From Euleptes europaea (taxonomy: Eukaryota; Chordata; Lepidosauria; Squamata; Sphaerodactylidae), in NCBI RefSeq assembly GCF_029931775.1, contig NC_079323.1, forward strand, positions 779,001-843,000: DNA of 64,000 nucleotides, in the 5' to 3' direction. Position 1 is the stretch's first letter. Each line of letters opens with the position of its first letter. The notes beneath the pieces are model-generated. The model searched no databases and had not been told where the DNA came from. It was given only the letters and a program-made list of their open reading frames with translations. Shown here one piece after another: positions 25,931 through 37,378 of the stretch. The translations under genes and the position numbers were made by a program.

Positions 25931-26923
25931 CTAACTGTGCTCTGCCAGACATTTATGGCATAAAAGCTGTCTCTGCCCTCCTGAAATAAGGCACATAGTG
26001 AAAACTCGGTCCCTGATGGTCTTGGTTTTCACCCCGTACACAATGGGGTTCAGAGTGGGTGGGACCAGAAGGTAGAGTATGGCCACCATAATATGAACAT
26101 GGTGGGGAACATTATGACCGAACCGGTGTGTGAGGAATGTGAAGAGAGCAGGAATATAGAAGGAGAGGATGACACAGATGTGAGAGGCACAGGTCCCAAA
26201 GGCCTTGAGACGTGCCTCACTGGACGGGAGCTTCAACACAGCCTTGAGGATCATGGCATAGGACGTGGCGATGACGAAGACGTCAAAGCCAACCACAATG
26301 AAAGCCACGAAGAGGCCGTAAACAACGTTGACTCGGGTATTCCCACAAACCAGCTTCACCACCGCCATGTGCTCACAGTATGAGTGAGCAATGAAACGGT
26401 GGTTGCAGTAAGGAAGTCTGCTGGCTAGGAAGGAGAAAGGACTGATGAGGACCACTCCACGCAGCAGGATGAGGCCACCCAACTTCATGATCACTGGCAA
26501 GGAAAGGATAGATGAGTGCCTGAGCGGGAAGCAGATGGCTACGTAGCGGTCCAGGGCCATGGCCATCAGCACACCGGATTCAACAGAAGAGAAAGCGTGG
26601 ATGAAAAACATCTGGGCCAGGCAGATGTGGAAACCAATGGCTCTGGAGCCCAGCCAGAAAACAGCCAACGTTTTGGGCACGGTGGAAGTGGAGAGGACCA
26701 GGTCGGTGAGAGCCAGCATGGCCAGGAAGAGGTACATGGGCTCATGCAGGCTGGGCTCCGTCTTGACGAGGTAGAGAATGGTGCCATTTCCCAGGGTTGC
26801 AGCGATGTACATGATTCCCAAAGGGATGGCGATCCAGCCCTGCACCCGCTCTAATCCAGGGATGCCCACCAAGAGAAAGAAGGAGGGGTGGGAGGGGGTC
26901 CAGCTGGCATTCAGAGGAGACAT
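25931..26923 (-). CDS. Class I olfactory receptor, OR52-like, extended C-terminus
   Basis: Open receptor frame of 330 residues, somewhat longer than the ~315-320 of its neighbours. The start gives NAS at 5-7 and PSFFLLVGIPGLE. Motifs are TLGNG (44-48), EPMYLFLAMLALTDL, Cys101, AMALDRYVAIC (DRY at 125-127), LPYCNHRFIAHSYCEHM, FGTCASHICV, FLTHRFGHNV and TLNPIVYGVKTKTIRDRV. After the helix-8 region the tail (ISGGQRQLLCHKCLAEHS) is unlike the neighbours. The DNA for its last residues and the stop resembles the tRNA part of a minus-strand SINE, so the tail may have been lengthened by an insertion (inference). The transmembrane core looks fully functional. Confidence 0.94.
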   Translation of the reverse strand: MSPLNASWTPSHPSFFLLVGIPGLERVQGWIAIPLGIMYIAATLGNGTILYLVKTEPSLHEPMYLFLAMLALTDLVLSTSTVPKTLAVFWLGSRAIGFHICLAQMFFIHAFSSVESGVLMAMALDRYVAICFPLRHSSILSLPVIMKLGGLILLRGVVLISPFSFLASRLPYCNHRFIAHSYCEHMAVVKLVCGNTRVNVVYGLFVAFIVVGFDVFVIATSYAMILKAVLKLPSSEARLKAFGTCASHICVILSFYIPALFTFLTHRFGHNVPHHVHIMVAILYLLVPPTLNPIVYGVKTKTIRDRVFTMCLISGGQRQLLCHKCLAEHS

Positions 26924-27009
26924 GGCATGCAGGTGGCGTTATTCCTCAAGCCATGAGAGTTTCCAGCTCTTGCATCAGGGCATCTAGGAGGAAAGGTGGG
27001 CAAGGGTGG

Positions 27010-27215
27010 ATTGTAAGGGGTCATGGCTCAGTGGTGCAGCTTTCCACTCAGAAGGTCCCAGGTTCAATCCCCAGCATCTCCAGTTAAAAGGACCAGGTAG
27101 TGGATGATTTGAAAGACCTAGGACTGAGACCCTGGAGAACTACTGCCAGTCTGAGCAGACAATACTGACCATGATGGAACAAAAGTCTGATTCAGTAGTA
27201 GGCAGCTTCATGAAC
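27010..27215 (+). mobile_element. tRNA-derived SINE
   Basis: Forward copy: ggtcatggctcagtggtgca, ggttcaatccccagcatctc, tgagaccctggagaactact, ending gtaggcagcttcatgaac. Confidence 0.8.
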
Positions 27216-27860
27216 CAACAAGTTGAAATTAAATCAAAAGACTTTCCAGCTAAACATTAGGAAGAACTTCCTGTTAGAGCAGTTCCTCAGTGGAACAGGC
27301 TTCCTCAGGAAGTGGTGGGCTCTATGGGAGTTTTAATCCACTTTCACTCTCAGAGTCAGGCCATGCTCAAGAGAGGACTGCAAAAACCACAATGGCCTAA
27401 AGCGTCCATCTCATGATAACCCACTGCAGAATATTTTGCATCTCCTCTCCACCACCCCCTAACCCTACGCTGCAGCAACCAGAGGGAAGAACACTCCTGT
27501 GTGGAGGAAATGTTTATGGTTTGTGGCAGGGGGATGGAAATTAGAGAGGGTGGGTGGGCTCTCCTTCTTTGGAGGTTTTTAAGCAGAGGCTAGATGGCCA
27601 TCTGTCAGCATTGCTGATTCTATGAACGTAGGCAGATCATGAGAGGGAGGGCAGGAAGGGTTGCGCCAGTGTTTGGCTCTCGTGGCCCCTTCTTACACGC
27701 CCAGGGTAGTGCTGATCACCACTTTGGGGTCAGGAAGCAATTTTCCTCCAGGCCAGACTGGCCAGGGGTCCTGGAGTGTTTTTACCATCTTCTGGGCATG
27801 GAGCAGGGGTCACTGTGTGGGGAGGTGGTCATGAATTTCCTGCACTATAAACTTACAAAA
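27216..27860 (+). mobile_element. Two CR1-type LINE 3' fragments
   Basis: 27216-27340 (gaaattaaatcaaaagactt, cctcagtggaacaggcttcc) and 27548-27860 (ggaggtttttaagcagaggc … catgaatttcctgcactata). They are separated by about 200 bases of unrecognised sequence. A reverse SINE scrap follows at 27868-27925. Confidence 0.7.
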
Positions 27861-27925
27861 GGTACCTGACTGGCAGCAGCTCTCCAGAGAGTCAGGCAGA
27901 GGAAGGTCCTTCTCAGCTCCAGAGG

Positions 27926-28599
27926 CCTCTCTCTTAAGCAGAAGGTACCATCTGCATGCAGAGAAGGTACCGACAGCCCCTACCCTCATAGGGGTTTGAT
28001 CTTAGATGGGAGCTGCCAAATCACCACTAGGAATATGATCAGTATCCAAAGGCAACGCTTATCTCCACCCCCCAAGTCTCTGAGCTGCTACTGCCAAAAT
28101 GGCACCCATAAATGCAATCTAGCTTACCTCAGTTCCCCCCATCCACTCTGCAGTGAGCATTGCTTATTGCCAAAGTAGACTTCTTCCTTTCCCTTTCCAT
28201 GTGACCCCCTTGTCTGGATGCACCAGAGCATTTATGTGTTCATGTGAATTCGTTGGAAGGACAGACCCTCCCCTCCGCCCTACTGGGAATTCTCTTTGCA
28301 GGAACTAATTGCAGTGCTAATTGTGTTTATCACGGTTGGGACCTTTGGGAAGCTCCTGGCAGTCAAATACATTTAAAGAGTAATACATTTGAATTTGCTT
28401 CCTCCAATGTCCAAGCAAACTCCAGGGGCTGCCAGCAATCTGTGGAAATGAGACCAAATGTGGGACTGTCCAAGCAAACCAGCAATATGCGTAGTCATTC
28501 ATCGGCATTTTGAACCCAGAAGCAAGTTTTCATCTTGGCAGCCCTCTTCTGTACTTTTCCCAGCCCCACAATATCCTTCTTAAGCTATGATGTCCCACC
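27926..28599. other. No gene recognised
   Basis: No family or gene recognised. The end (gttttcatcttggcagccct onward to 28600) may be the 5' continuation of the CR1 copy that follows. Confidence 0.45.
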
Positions 28600-29365
28600 A
28601 CAGTATTGTATGAGTACTAAAAAATGATGTTCCTCTCTAAACATGAGTCAGCAGTGTAATGCGGTAGCTAAAAAGGCAAATGCGATCTTGGGTTGTTATC
28701 AACAGAAGTATAGTATCCAAATCACGCAAAGCGACGGTATCGCTTTACTCCCCTCTGGTTAGACCTCATCTAGAGTATTGTGTTCAGTTTTGGGCACCAC
28801 AATTTAAGAAGGATGTAGACAAGCTGGAACGGGTCCAGAGGAGGGCAACAAAGATGATGAGAGGTCTGGAGACCAAGTCCTATGAGGAAAGGTTGAAGGA
28901 GCTGGGTATGTTTAGCCTGAAGAGGAGAAGACTGAGAGGGGATAGGATAACCATCTTCAAGTACCTGAAGGGCTGTCATATAAAGGATGGTGCCAAGTTG
29001 TTTTCTGTTGCCCCAGAAGGTTGGACCAGAACCAACAGGCTGAAATTAAATCAAAAGAGTTTCTGTCTAGACATTAGGAAGTATTTTCTAACCTTTAGAA
29101 CGGTTCCTCAGTGGAACAGGCTTCCTCGGTTGGAAGTGAGCTCTCTTTCCCTGGAGGTTTTAAAGCAGAGGCTAGATGGTCACCTGTCAGCAATGCTGAT
29201 TCTATGACCTTATGCAGCTCATGACAGGGAGGGCACCTTGGCCATCTTCTGGGCATGGAGTGTGTGGGGGTGGTCACGGGGTGTGTGTGGGAGAGAGAGT
29301 TTGGAATTTCCTGCATTGTGCAGGGGGTTGGACTAGATGACCCTGGTGGTCTCTCTAAACTGCTA
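28600..29365 (+). mobile_element. CR1-type LINE, longest copy in the window
   Basis: The frame at 28680-29207 reads the reverse-transcriptase end: [20 protein letters not shown], then [20 protein letters not shown] and LRGDRITIFKYLKG. The 3' UTR ends gttggactagatgaccctgg. 5'-truncated, no endonuclease part. Confidence 0.88.
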
Positions 29366-29869
29366 TTACTTCCATCCCTGTTCTCTCTGAGGTAAACACT
29401 GGGCCGTGGGGTGGCGGAAGGCCTGATGGGGCTGGCCACCCCCCCCAGTTGCCTCAACAGCTGCTCATAAGAGCGAAGTTTTGTATGACAAATGTCCATT
29501 GTTTGGCAGGGACTCAGGGAATGAGACGCTGCATACCTCTCCATGCGGCAGATTGAGGGATGGGGCTCATAGCTGCTCTCGTCGGGGCATGGGCTTCCTG
29601 CCTGTGACATGTAGACAAGGGGCTGCCCCACAGCACACAGAAACCCTGGGCACCAAGCCCCCCAGTCCTCACATGCAGCAATCTCAAGTCAGAACCACTG
29701 AAAGTCCCCTTAGAACCCAAGACCAAAGTTATCTCTCCACACACACCCCATGCAGCATCTCCCACTCTCCCTCCCTCCTTCCTTCCTCTCTTCTTTCCTC
29801 TGCTTTCCTCCGTCTCAGCCACAAGAAGATGCCAAAGTGAATGGGCAGCTCTGCCCTTCTCCATTCATT

Positions 29870-30005
29870 CATCAGTAGTAGGTGATGCAAAAGACCTTTC
29901 TCTGCCTGAGACCCTGGAGACCGGCTGCCAGTCTGGGTAGACAAGACTAACCTTGATGGACCAAGGGGGTCTGATTCAGTAGAAGGCAGCTGCTTCATAT
30001 ACACA
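29870..30005 (+). mobile_element. tRNA-derived SINE, 3' part
   Basis: gtaggtgatgcaaaagacct, ctgagaccctggagaccggc, then aaccttgatggaccaagggg and aaggcagctgcttcat. The tRNA-like head is missing. Confidence 0.75.
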
Positions 30006-30264
30006 TATGTACACTGGAGTTATTGTGTCTCATTTGGAGGAGCCCAATGTCCAGGTTGGACATTGCCCAAACTGTTTCAGCTGATTTGCCACCTGATTTT
30101 GCCAGCTTTGGTGAGCCCTATTCTTCCACACACACCCCTGGCCAATAATATTGGTTACCATCAAGGGGCCAAGCAGGAGACATTTGGGGGGTCTCAATCT
30201 AATTAGCAATGAATTGTGCTTATTTTTCCAATTTGAGTCACACTGTTATTGAGTTGGTGGTAAT

Positions 30265-30385
30265 AGATGTAAGTCGTTGAGTCCTACTTAGTAGATGACT
30301 GGCTGAATAAGATAACATATCACTTCTCAGGAAGTGGTCCATTCTAAGAGTCATCAGAACAGCACGACCCGCTTCACTGGCACCC
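30265..30385 (+). repeat. Inverted repeat, left arm
   Basis: The block from gttgagtcctacttagtaga through gactggctgaataagataac to cagcacgacccgcttcactg reappears in reverse complement at about 33155-33285 with roughly 85% identity by eye. It probably belongs to the LTR-like repeat to the right. Confidence 0.6.
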
Positions 30386-30427
30386 TAGATAAAGTGGGAT
30401 GTCAGTGGGAGCAATGACTGAGAATGG

Positions 30428-32449
30428 TAGGGCTGTCAATTCGGTTCGGCCCGAACTGAAAATCAGCCAAATTTCCCTTGATTCGGCGGTTTTTAGTTCG
30501 GAAGGGGGGCCGAATTCAGTGAGTTCGTGAGTTCGCGAATAAATTCGGCCAATTCGGGGCCGTCAGTAAGCAGCATAACCTTCAGTAAGCAGCATTCTCC
30601 TCCCCCAGCCAATCGGTGGCCAAGCTGGGTCTTCTTCTGGCCAATCAGTCAGGATTGAGTACTGGAGGAATCAGCTGATGTGCGGCCAGCCGGGAAAGAG
30701 AGAGAGAGAGGGAAATCCTCATGTGTGTGTGAGGGGGTGCTTGTGCACATTCGCTCCTTTCCGTGGCTGCAGGGGGCGCATTTTTTGGGGTACAGACCCC
30801 AAACTTTCAGGGGATATTCAGACAGGTTTTCTTAAGAGACCACCCAAGTTTTGTAAACATTGGGTCAGGGGGTCCCTAGATATGGGCTCCCCCCTTTTTC
30901 TTTCCATGGCTGCAGAGGGTGCATTTTGGGGTGTGCCGACCCCAAACTTTCAGCGGAGCATCAGACAAGGCTTCTTAAGATACCCCCCAAGTTTTGTAAA
31001 CATTGGGTCAGGGGTCCCGAGATATGGGCTCCACCCCTTTTTCCTCTCCCCACTTTTCCATTTTCGTGGCTGCAGGGGGCGCTTTTTTGGGGGTGCAGCC
31101 TCCAAACCTTTATCATAGCTTCAGAGAATCCCTCTTAAGAGACCACCCAAGTTTTGTAAATATGGGTTCAGTGGGGGCTGAAATATTGGCTCCCCCCCTT
31201 TTCTCTTTCCGTGGCTGCAGGGGGCGCATTTTTGGGTGTGCTGACCCCAAACTTTCAGCGGAGCTTCAGAAAAGGCTTTTTAAGAGACCACCCAAGTTTT
31301 GTAAACATTGGGTCAGGGCCCCCCGAGATATGGGCTTTCCCCTTTTCCCTATTGGGATGAATGGATCACCCTCGAGAGATGCATACATATGGATCATATT
31401 GGATACAAATGGAATCATATTGGATTACCCAGCCTCCCAGCCCCTCCTGCTGGAACAGAAGACAGCCACAGTAAGACCCCTTTGGGGGCTTTAATCTATA
31501 ATTTTTCTTTTCTGTGTGTGTGGGGGGGGGAAAGCAGAGTCTGTGTGTGTGTGTGGGGAGGGAGCAGTTTCTGTGGGGGGGGAAGCCAAAGGGGGCTTTT
31601 GCCGGTTCTGCCTGGGGTGTGTGTTCCCCCTCCAGTCTCTCTCTCCCTGGTTTGAGGGGGGGCTTCATTTTTATTCTTCAGGTTTTTCCTCATTCATAAG
31701 ATCAGTTAGGTTATTTTGATGCTTGCTCAAAACTGGTTTTCAAATGGTGACTTAAAGAATGCATCTGCCTGGTCCCAAGTCCAATGCAAAAGGAGAAATT
31801 CCACCCCCTCCTGCTCATTATGCATAGCTAGCTGCCTCTGTCCCTTTCCATGGTATGCAAACTCCCAGGTGTCAGGTGTTGCTTTGCACTGTTGCAAAGG
31901 TGTTGCATTGCGTGCTTGTGTTGCTTTGCAGTTGTATCGTTTTGCAAAATTCTTCACACCTGCCCCGCCCTTTGCATGTTTGCAAAGGTGTTGCTTTTCA
32001 GTTGTGTTGCTTTGCAAAGTTCTTAGCACCTGCCGCGCCCTTGCTCTCATCAGCTGTTTGTCGGGGCTGGGAGCTTTGTGCATGGGCGGCAAGCTCTGCT
32101 GAGAGATATACATTAAGGGTGGGGGGGACCCCTTTCAGGGCCCATATCTCAGCCCCCCCTGACCCAATATTTACAAAACTTGGGGAGTCTTTCAATATAC
32201 GTCCTTTGAAGCTCTGCTGAAAGTTTGGGACCTCTAAGCCCAAAAATGCCCCCCCCCCGAGCTGCGGAAAGGCGCGATTGTGTTTTTAATGGTTTTATTC
32301 GGCCGAATTTTTTTCCCGAACTTTGAATTCCCGCCGAATTGAACGGATCCGAAGTGGGGGAGTTCGGACTTCAGCACGTACCGAACCCACAAGGGCCAAA
32401 TTCGGCCGAATCCGAACTGTACCGAATTTTTTTTTTTTTGACAGCCCTA
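30428..32449. mobile_element. hAT-like non-autonomous element carrying a minisatellite
   Basis: The ends are tagggctgtcaa and ttgacagcccta. gagaatgg flanks both sides exactly (30420-30427 and 32450-32457), an 8-bp duplication typical of hAT. Just inside the ends are TTCGG-rich, partly palindromic stretches (attcggccgaat). From 30756 to 31345 lie four direct units of about 143-160 bp, each with gtggctgcagggggcgc-type text, accccaaactttcag and aagttttgtaaacattgggt. One more unit lies inverted at about 32125-32270. No transposase can be read, so it needs help in trans. Confidence 0.8.
30756..31345 (+). repeat. Four ~145-bp tandem units inside the hAT-like element
   Basis: Unit starts marked by the gtggctgc motif lie near 30761, 30904, 31064 and 31209. 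Each unit includes caagttttgtaaa and a gggctcc-pyrimidine end. Units differ by small indels and substitutions, so they are not freshly amplified. Open frames across them are accidental. Confidence 0.8.
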
Positions 32450-32490
32450 GAGAATGGAGCCAGCGTGGGGCTACCCAAAATGCTGGTAGC

Positions 32491-32696
32491 TAGGGTTGCC
32501 AACCTTCAGGTACTAGCTGGAGATCTGCCATTTCAACTGATCTTCAGCCAATAGAGATCAGTTCCCCTGAGAAAATGGTCGCTTTGGCAATTGGACTCTG
32601 TGGCATTGAAGTCCCTCCCCTCCCCAAATCCTGCTGTCCTCAGGCTCCGCCCCAAAAATCTCCAGGTATTTCACATACCCAGAGCTGGTAACCCTA
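32491..32696 (-). mobile_element. Short hAT-type element with 8-bp target duplication
   Basis: gggttgccaac family, 206 bp. The flanks ctggtagc (32483-32490) and cttgtagc (32697-32704) match at seven of eight bases. Confidence 0.75.
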
Positions 32697-33025
32697 CTTG
32701 TAGCCATGATAGGCCATATGTTAGCCAGCAACCTGCCACCCCCCCCCAAAAAAAAGGATTGTTTAAACTTTTGCTAGCAGGGAGGATGTTATTAGCCAAA
32801 CACTGGAAGCCGACTACTTTGCCGAGCCATAGAATCTGTTTATGAAAAATCTGGTTTGTTATAATCATGGATAAAATCACAACATTAAAGCTGGATTCCA
32901 ATAAGAAGAATATCACTTGTGAACTCTTTGTGCAGCAGTGGTTTGTGTTTCTTGATTTCTGGGACAAGAATTTTCTCTGGAGTTGGCAAAAAAGGAAGTT
33001 CTGAGTTTGATGTCAGGTCTTGGTT

Positions 33026-34379
33026 TGTCACAACAGGATATTTATTTAGGTAAAAATAGGAAGAATGCTAAAGATTCCTGGATAATACTTATCTGAAATG
33101 ATGTATAAAGGTTATTTAATGAATTCTGAAGTTGTACGTTTGTTTTACATACTGTTGATTGAAGCGGGTCATGCTGTTCAGATGACAGGCTCTTAGAATG
33201 TATCACTTACTGAGAAGTGAAGTTACCTTATTCAGCCAGTCATCGAGTAAGCAGGACTCAACAACTTTACCTACTTTTAAAAAGCAAGCCTTTTTATTGA
33301 TATACTTCTAGTAAAATATGTGTAAATGCAGATTATCAAGTCTTTAACACTTCTATAAAAACTCTTGTCAAAGTACAATGTACGTATTTACAATGTATGA
33401 AGTAAAAGCAAGCAAGTCTTACATACTATTCAGTTTCAAAATCCAACTTCTAAAATATAACAGTCAAATTATTCTGATTCAGTTCAAAGTATCTAATTCA
33501 TAAAGTCTAGAGCAATGTATTTAAGCCATACATACCAGTCAGCCTTTTCTTGAGAGCCTTTGGAAGGTTCTGATTCTCTGGGCTTACTGTGGCTGTATTT
33601 ATACTGTTTCAGACTCATTAAGGGTGTTGATTTTACTATCAGGAGGGATATCTTTCTCCCCACTTTCAGATAACATGAGCAGTGCAATAATGTCTTAGTT
33701 GCAGCTGTTCAGGTTATTAGCTTCTCCCCATGACCAAATATGGGCTTCCTTTCCTTTCAGTCTATTTTGCTTAAAGTATAAACAATCATTTCTGAGCTCC
33801 ATGATCACGCCATATACTCAATTTTCATACTATTCTCATCGTCAGTACAATACACATTAAATGAGACTATTTAGAAATCTACAATACAATATATAACTAT
33901 ATAAATCATAAAACACAATTATTGCTTACATTGTAACATTTAACCATCTGGTCAGTAGGAAACATAGCCCTCAGCAAGATTATAGAAAGCAAGAATCTTA
34001 CTGCACTTTTAGCCTTGAGGTTTTTTAGTAGACCTTCTCAAGGATAGCAGGACTTTTCTGCTCTTGAGATATGAGCAGCTGACAGCTGAATCAGAATTTT
34101 AGATACACCTTTCTGGCAGATAGTGAAGAATAACTTTGTTCTTCTCCCTTCAAGGACAGGACCAGGGCAAGACAGTTAGCTCTTGAAAGAATTCAGACCT
34201 TGAGAGAATTCAGTCAGCCTGTTCTAAGGACATTTGCATTTTGCAAGCTGTTGCCAGGCTTTTCATTACACAAACTTCTACAGTTTGTGGTTCAGTTTTA
34301 TATGTTGTGTTCAAGCTCTACATGGAATTAATTCTGCACATGTACACAAAATACCATAATTATGTCAGAGTCTGTGACA
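33026..34379 (-). mobile_element. Possible solo LTR (fossil), including an inverted-repeat arm
   Basis: AT-rich 1.35 kb with TG…CA style ends and a 7-bp terminal inverted repeat (TGTCACA/TGTGACA). On the minus strand a TATAAATA near 33600 is followed about 300 bases later by AATAAA near 33297, as in an LTR with U3, R and U5. No internal genes are seen, and I could not find a convincing target duplication. Old and family unassigned; it could also be a different repeat. The right arm of the inverted repeat lies at 33155-33285. Confidence 0.35.
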
Positions 34380-34751
34380 TGATGTTTGCCATTTTTTTAC
34401 ATTTATAATAAAACATATGTTGTTAAGAACTCACCCATTCTTGGTAGTTGTAGGGAACAACACTTATTGCATCACTAATTACCATGCAAAAATGTCATAT
34501 TTTAAAGTCTGAAATAAGTGATGTATCTCAGGAGCCCATTACAGATGTAGACGATGAATTTTCAAAAACCACCGTTCCATCAACCAACCACGTGTCCACC
34601 TGTGACTGTTCTGCAACAGAGACCAAGCCTGCCAGGGCTTTGGGCTTCTGGGACTGGATAAAGTTTGCAGCTTAGCCATGCTGGTGGGGGGGAGGGGGCA
34701 GCTCCCAGGGGTGGCAGGCCCTGAAGTCCCAGGGTGGGGCTCTCGGGAACA

Positions 34752-34914
34752 TATAAAGGCTCTTCCCCTCTTGGAATCACAGGGACATACACGTTTGTGT
34801 GCAGAGATCGCCAGATGGACGTCTCCTCTTTGTAGAATCTGAGGCTAACCCCCGAAGGCATTCAAGACAGCCGGAACTGAGCTGCTCAGGGTCCTCCAGC
34901 TGGAGGGGAGGTCA
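34752..34914 (+). promoter_or_regulatory. Possible TATA promoter and non-coding first exon
   Basis: TATAAAGG begins at 34752. About 160 bases later TCA is followed by a consensus-like donor GTGAGT (34915). This could be the promoter and first exon of the plus-strand receptor at 37.6 kb, with an intron of about 2.7 kb to the acceptor at 37581. It is equally possible that the TATA belongs to an unrecognised repeat. Inference only. Confidence 0.25.
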
Positions 34915-35039
34915 GTGAGTATCCTATGCCATAAAGTGTCCAAATCCACAAGTATGGGTGTACGTGTCTAGGCTGCCGATTTAGAACAGACGAGGGTAGA
35001 ATCTAATTCTGGGATGTGTTGGGTGTTGGCAGCATGCCT

Positions 35040-35875
35040 GTGCAGCAGTCCGGACACTGAATGGTCTAACATTATAAAAGGGCAAATTCCATGCTGGCCA
35101 TAATTAGACAAGCAATAGAGAATAAAACTGCTGCTATCATACTGTGATGAGACCACACTTGGAATACTGTGTACAGTTCTGGTCACCACACCTAAAGAAG
35201 GATATTGCAGAGCTTGAGAAGATGCAGAACAGAGAAACCAAAATGATCAGGGGGGCTGGTGTCGTCCAGCGCCTGGAGCTTGGCACCCCAGGGCCAGAGC
35301 AACGGCCCTGTGAGGAGCGGTTAAAATGCTTAGGGCTGTTTAACTTTGAAAGAAGGTGGTTAAGGTGAGATATGATAGAGGTATATAAAATTATGTATGG
35401 TATGGAGAGAGTGAACAGGGAGAAGCTCTTCTCCATCTCTCATAATACTAGAACACAGGGTCATCTGCTGAAGCTGGAGGGTGAGAGATTAAAAACAGAT
35501 AAAAGGAAGTATTTCTTCACACAACACATAGTTAAATTGTGGAACTCCCTGCCCCAGGATGTGGTGATGGCTTACCACTTGGAAGGCTTTAAGAGGGGAG
35601 TGGACATGTTCATGGAGGTGAGGGGTATTCATGGCTACTAGTAAAAATGGATATCAGTCATGATGCATACCTACTCTCTCCAGTCTCAGAGGAGCATGCC
35701 TATTATATTCGGTGCTGTGGGGCACAGGCAGGAGAATGCTGCTGCAGTCGTCTTGTTTGGGGGCTTCCTAGAGGCACCCGGTTGGCCACTGTGTGAACAG
35801 ACTGCTGGACCTGATGGGCCTTGGTTTGATCCAGCAGGTCCTTTCTTATGCTCTTCTTATGTTCTTAAAGCTTTA
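35040..35875 (+). mobile_element. CR1/L3-type LINE 3' part
   Basis: The sense frame keeps reverse-transcriptase end motifs ([20 protein letters not shown] and [17 protein letters not shown], then LWNSLPQDVV). The 3' UTR ends gatccagcaggtcctttctt atgctcttcttatgttctta. This is a different subfamily from the 28.6-kb copy. Confidence 0.8.
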
Positions 35876-36074
35876 TTTAGGAACTAACAAGCTAGTGATG
35901 TGACAAGGACACAATGCAATCTCATATATTCTTCTGCGGAACTACTTGTAAGGAAGATTTCCTCCCTAAGTGGCCTTGGGCAAGATGCTTGACCAGTCTG
36001 CATAGGACTCCCTCAGTTTAAGAGAATGAGCATTCTACAGCCTTTTGTATGCTACAAGGAGAAAGGCTTTGCAG

Positions 36075-36395
36075 TGGGGAGGGGGCAGTGGCTCAGTGGT
36101 AGAGCATCTGCTTGGCATGCAAATGGTCCCAGGTTCAATCCCCAGCATTTCCAGTTAAAAAGACCAGGCAGTAGGCTATATGGGAAAGACCTCAATGGCT
36201 CATTGGCGCAGCACCTGCTTGGCATGCAGAAAGTCCAGGGTTCAATCCCCGGCATCTATGATAAAAGGCAGTAATTTATGTGAAAGACATCAGCCCGAGA
36301 CCCTGGAGAGCAGCTGCCAGTCTGAGCGGGCAATGCCGACATTGATAGAGCAATGGTCTGATTTGGGACAAGGCAGCATTATGTGTTCATGTATC
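36075..36395 (+). mobile_element. Two tRNA-derived SINEs head to tail
   Basis: 36075-36180 is cut short after the B box (ggttcaatccccagcatttc). 36185-36395 is longer (aatggctcattggcgcagca, ggttcaatccccggcatcta … aaggcagcattatgtg). Confidence 0.8.
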
Positions 36396-36689
36396 TGTCT
36401 CCACATCTGTCCCTTTGCTATCTGAAACCACCCTTGATAATGGCACTTCCTGCCAGACTGACAGCAACACCTTTTCTTTTGTCCATCTTCTGTTACCTCC
36501 GTGAAAGAGGAGAGTTACCAGAGGGAGGCTGGTCAGGTTCTCAGTCCAAGAGGAAGACTGAACTCTTGCCCTCTGAAATGCCTCTTCAAGAGGGCTTCTT
36601 GCCTTCTCAGCAGTTTCTCCCTTGCCACGCCAGCATCACAACCAAAACTGCAAAGCATTTCTGGTGGCACATTTTCTGACAGGTAGCAG

Positions 36690-37265
36690 ACACAAGAAAA
36701 ATGTAGACAAGCTGTAAAGTGTCCATAGGAGCGCAACAAAGATGGGGAGGGGTCTGGAGACCAAGTCCTATGAAGGAAGGTTGAAGGAGCTGGGTATGTT
36801 TAGCCTGAAGAGGAGAAGACTGAGAGGGGACACGAGAACCATCTTCAAGTACTTGAAGGGCTGTCACATAGAGGAGGGTGCCGAGTTGTTTCTGTTGCCC
36901 CGGAAGGTCAGACCAGAACCAATGTGTTGAAATTAAATCAAAAGAGTTTTCGTCTAGACATTAGGAAGAACTTCCTAACAGTTAGAGCGGTTCCTCAGTG
37001 GAACAGGCCTCCTCAGGAGGTGATGGGCTCTCCTTCCCTGGAGGTTTTTAAGCAGAGGCTAGATGGCCATCTGTCAGCAATGCTGATTAGATGACCTTAA
37101 GCAGATGATGAGAGGGAGGGCATCTTGGCCATCTTCTGGGCATGGAGTAGGGGTCACTGGGGGTGTGGGGGAAAGTAGTTGTGAGTTTCCTGCATTGTGC
37201 AGGGGGTTGAAGACCCTGGTGGTCCCTTCCATCTCTACGATTCTATGATTTTATGATTCTATCAC
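36690..37265 (+). mobile_element. CR1-type LINE 3' part
   Basis: The reverse-transcriptase end ([39 protein letters not shown]) followed by 3' UTR ending cttccatctctacgattcta and a short attctatga tail repeat. Confidence 0.82.
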
Positions 37266-37274
37266 ATGGACACA

Positions 37275-37378
37275 TGATCACATCACCTACTGCCTGGTTC
37301 TTTTAAGTGGATATGATGGGGATTGAACCGGGGACTTCCTGCACACAATTCAGATGCTCTGCCACTGAGCCCTCCCTA
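37275..37378 (-). mobile_element. tRNA-derived SINE, 5' part
   Basis: Reverse-oriented: cacctactgcctggttcttt, ggggattgaaccggggactt, gctctgccactgagccctcc. Confidence 0.7.

Noticed and set aside
28680-29207. A 175-residue open frame that could look like a host gene
   Set aside because: It is the C-terminal end of a CR1-type reverse transcriptase, with matching copies at 13, 36.7 and 49.5 kb.
30678-31494. Long overlapping open frames in the 30.7-31.5 kb region
   Set aside because: They are readings of the ~145-bp tandem units in the hAT-like element and repeat with its period.
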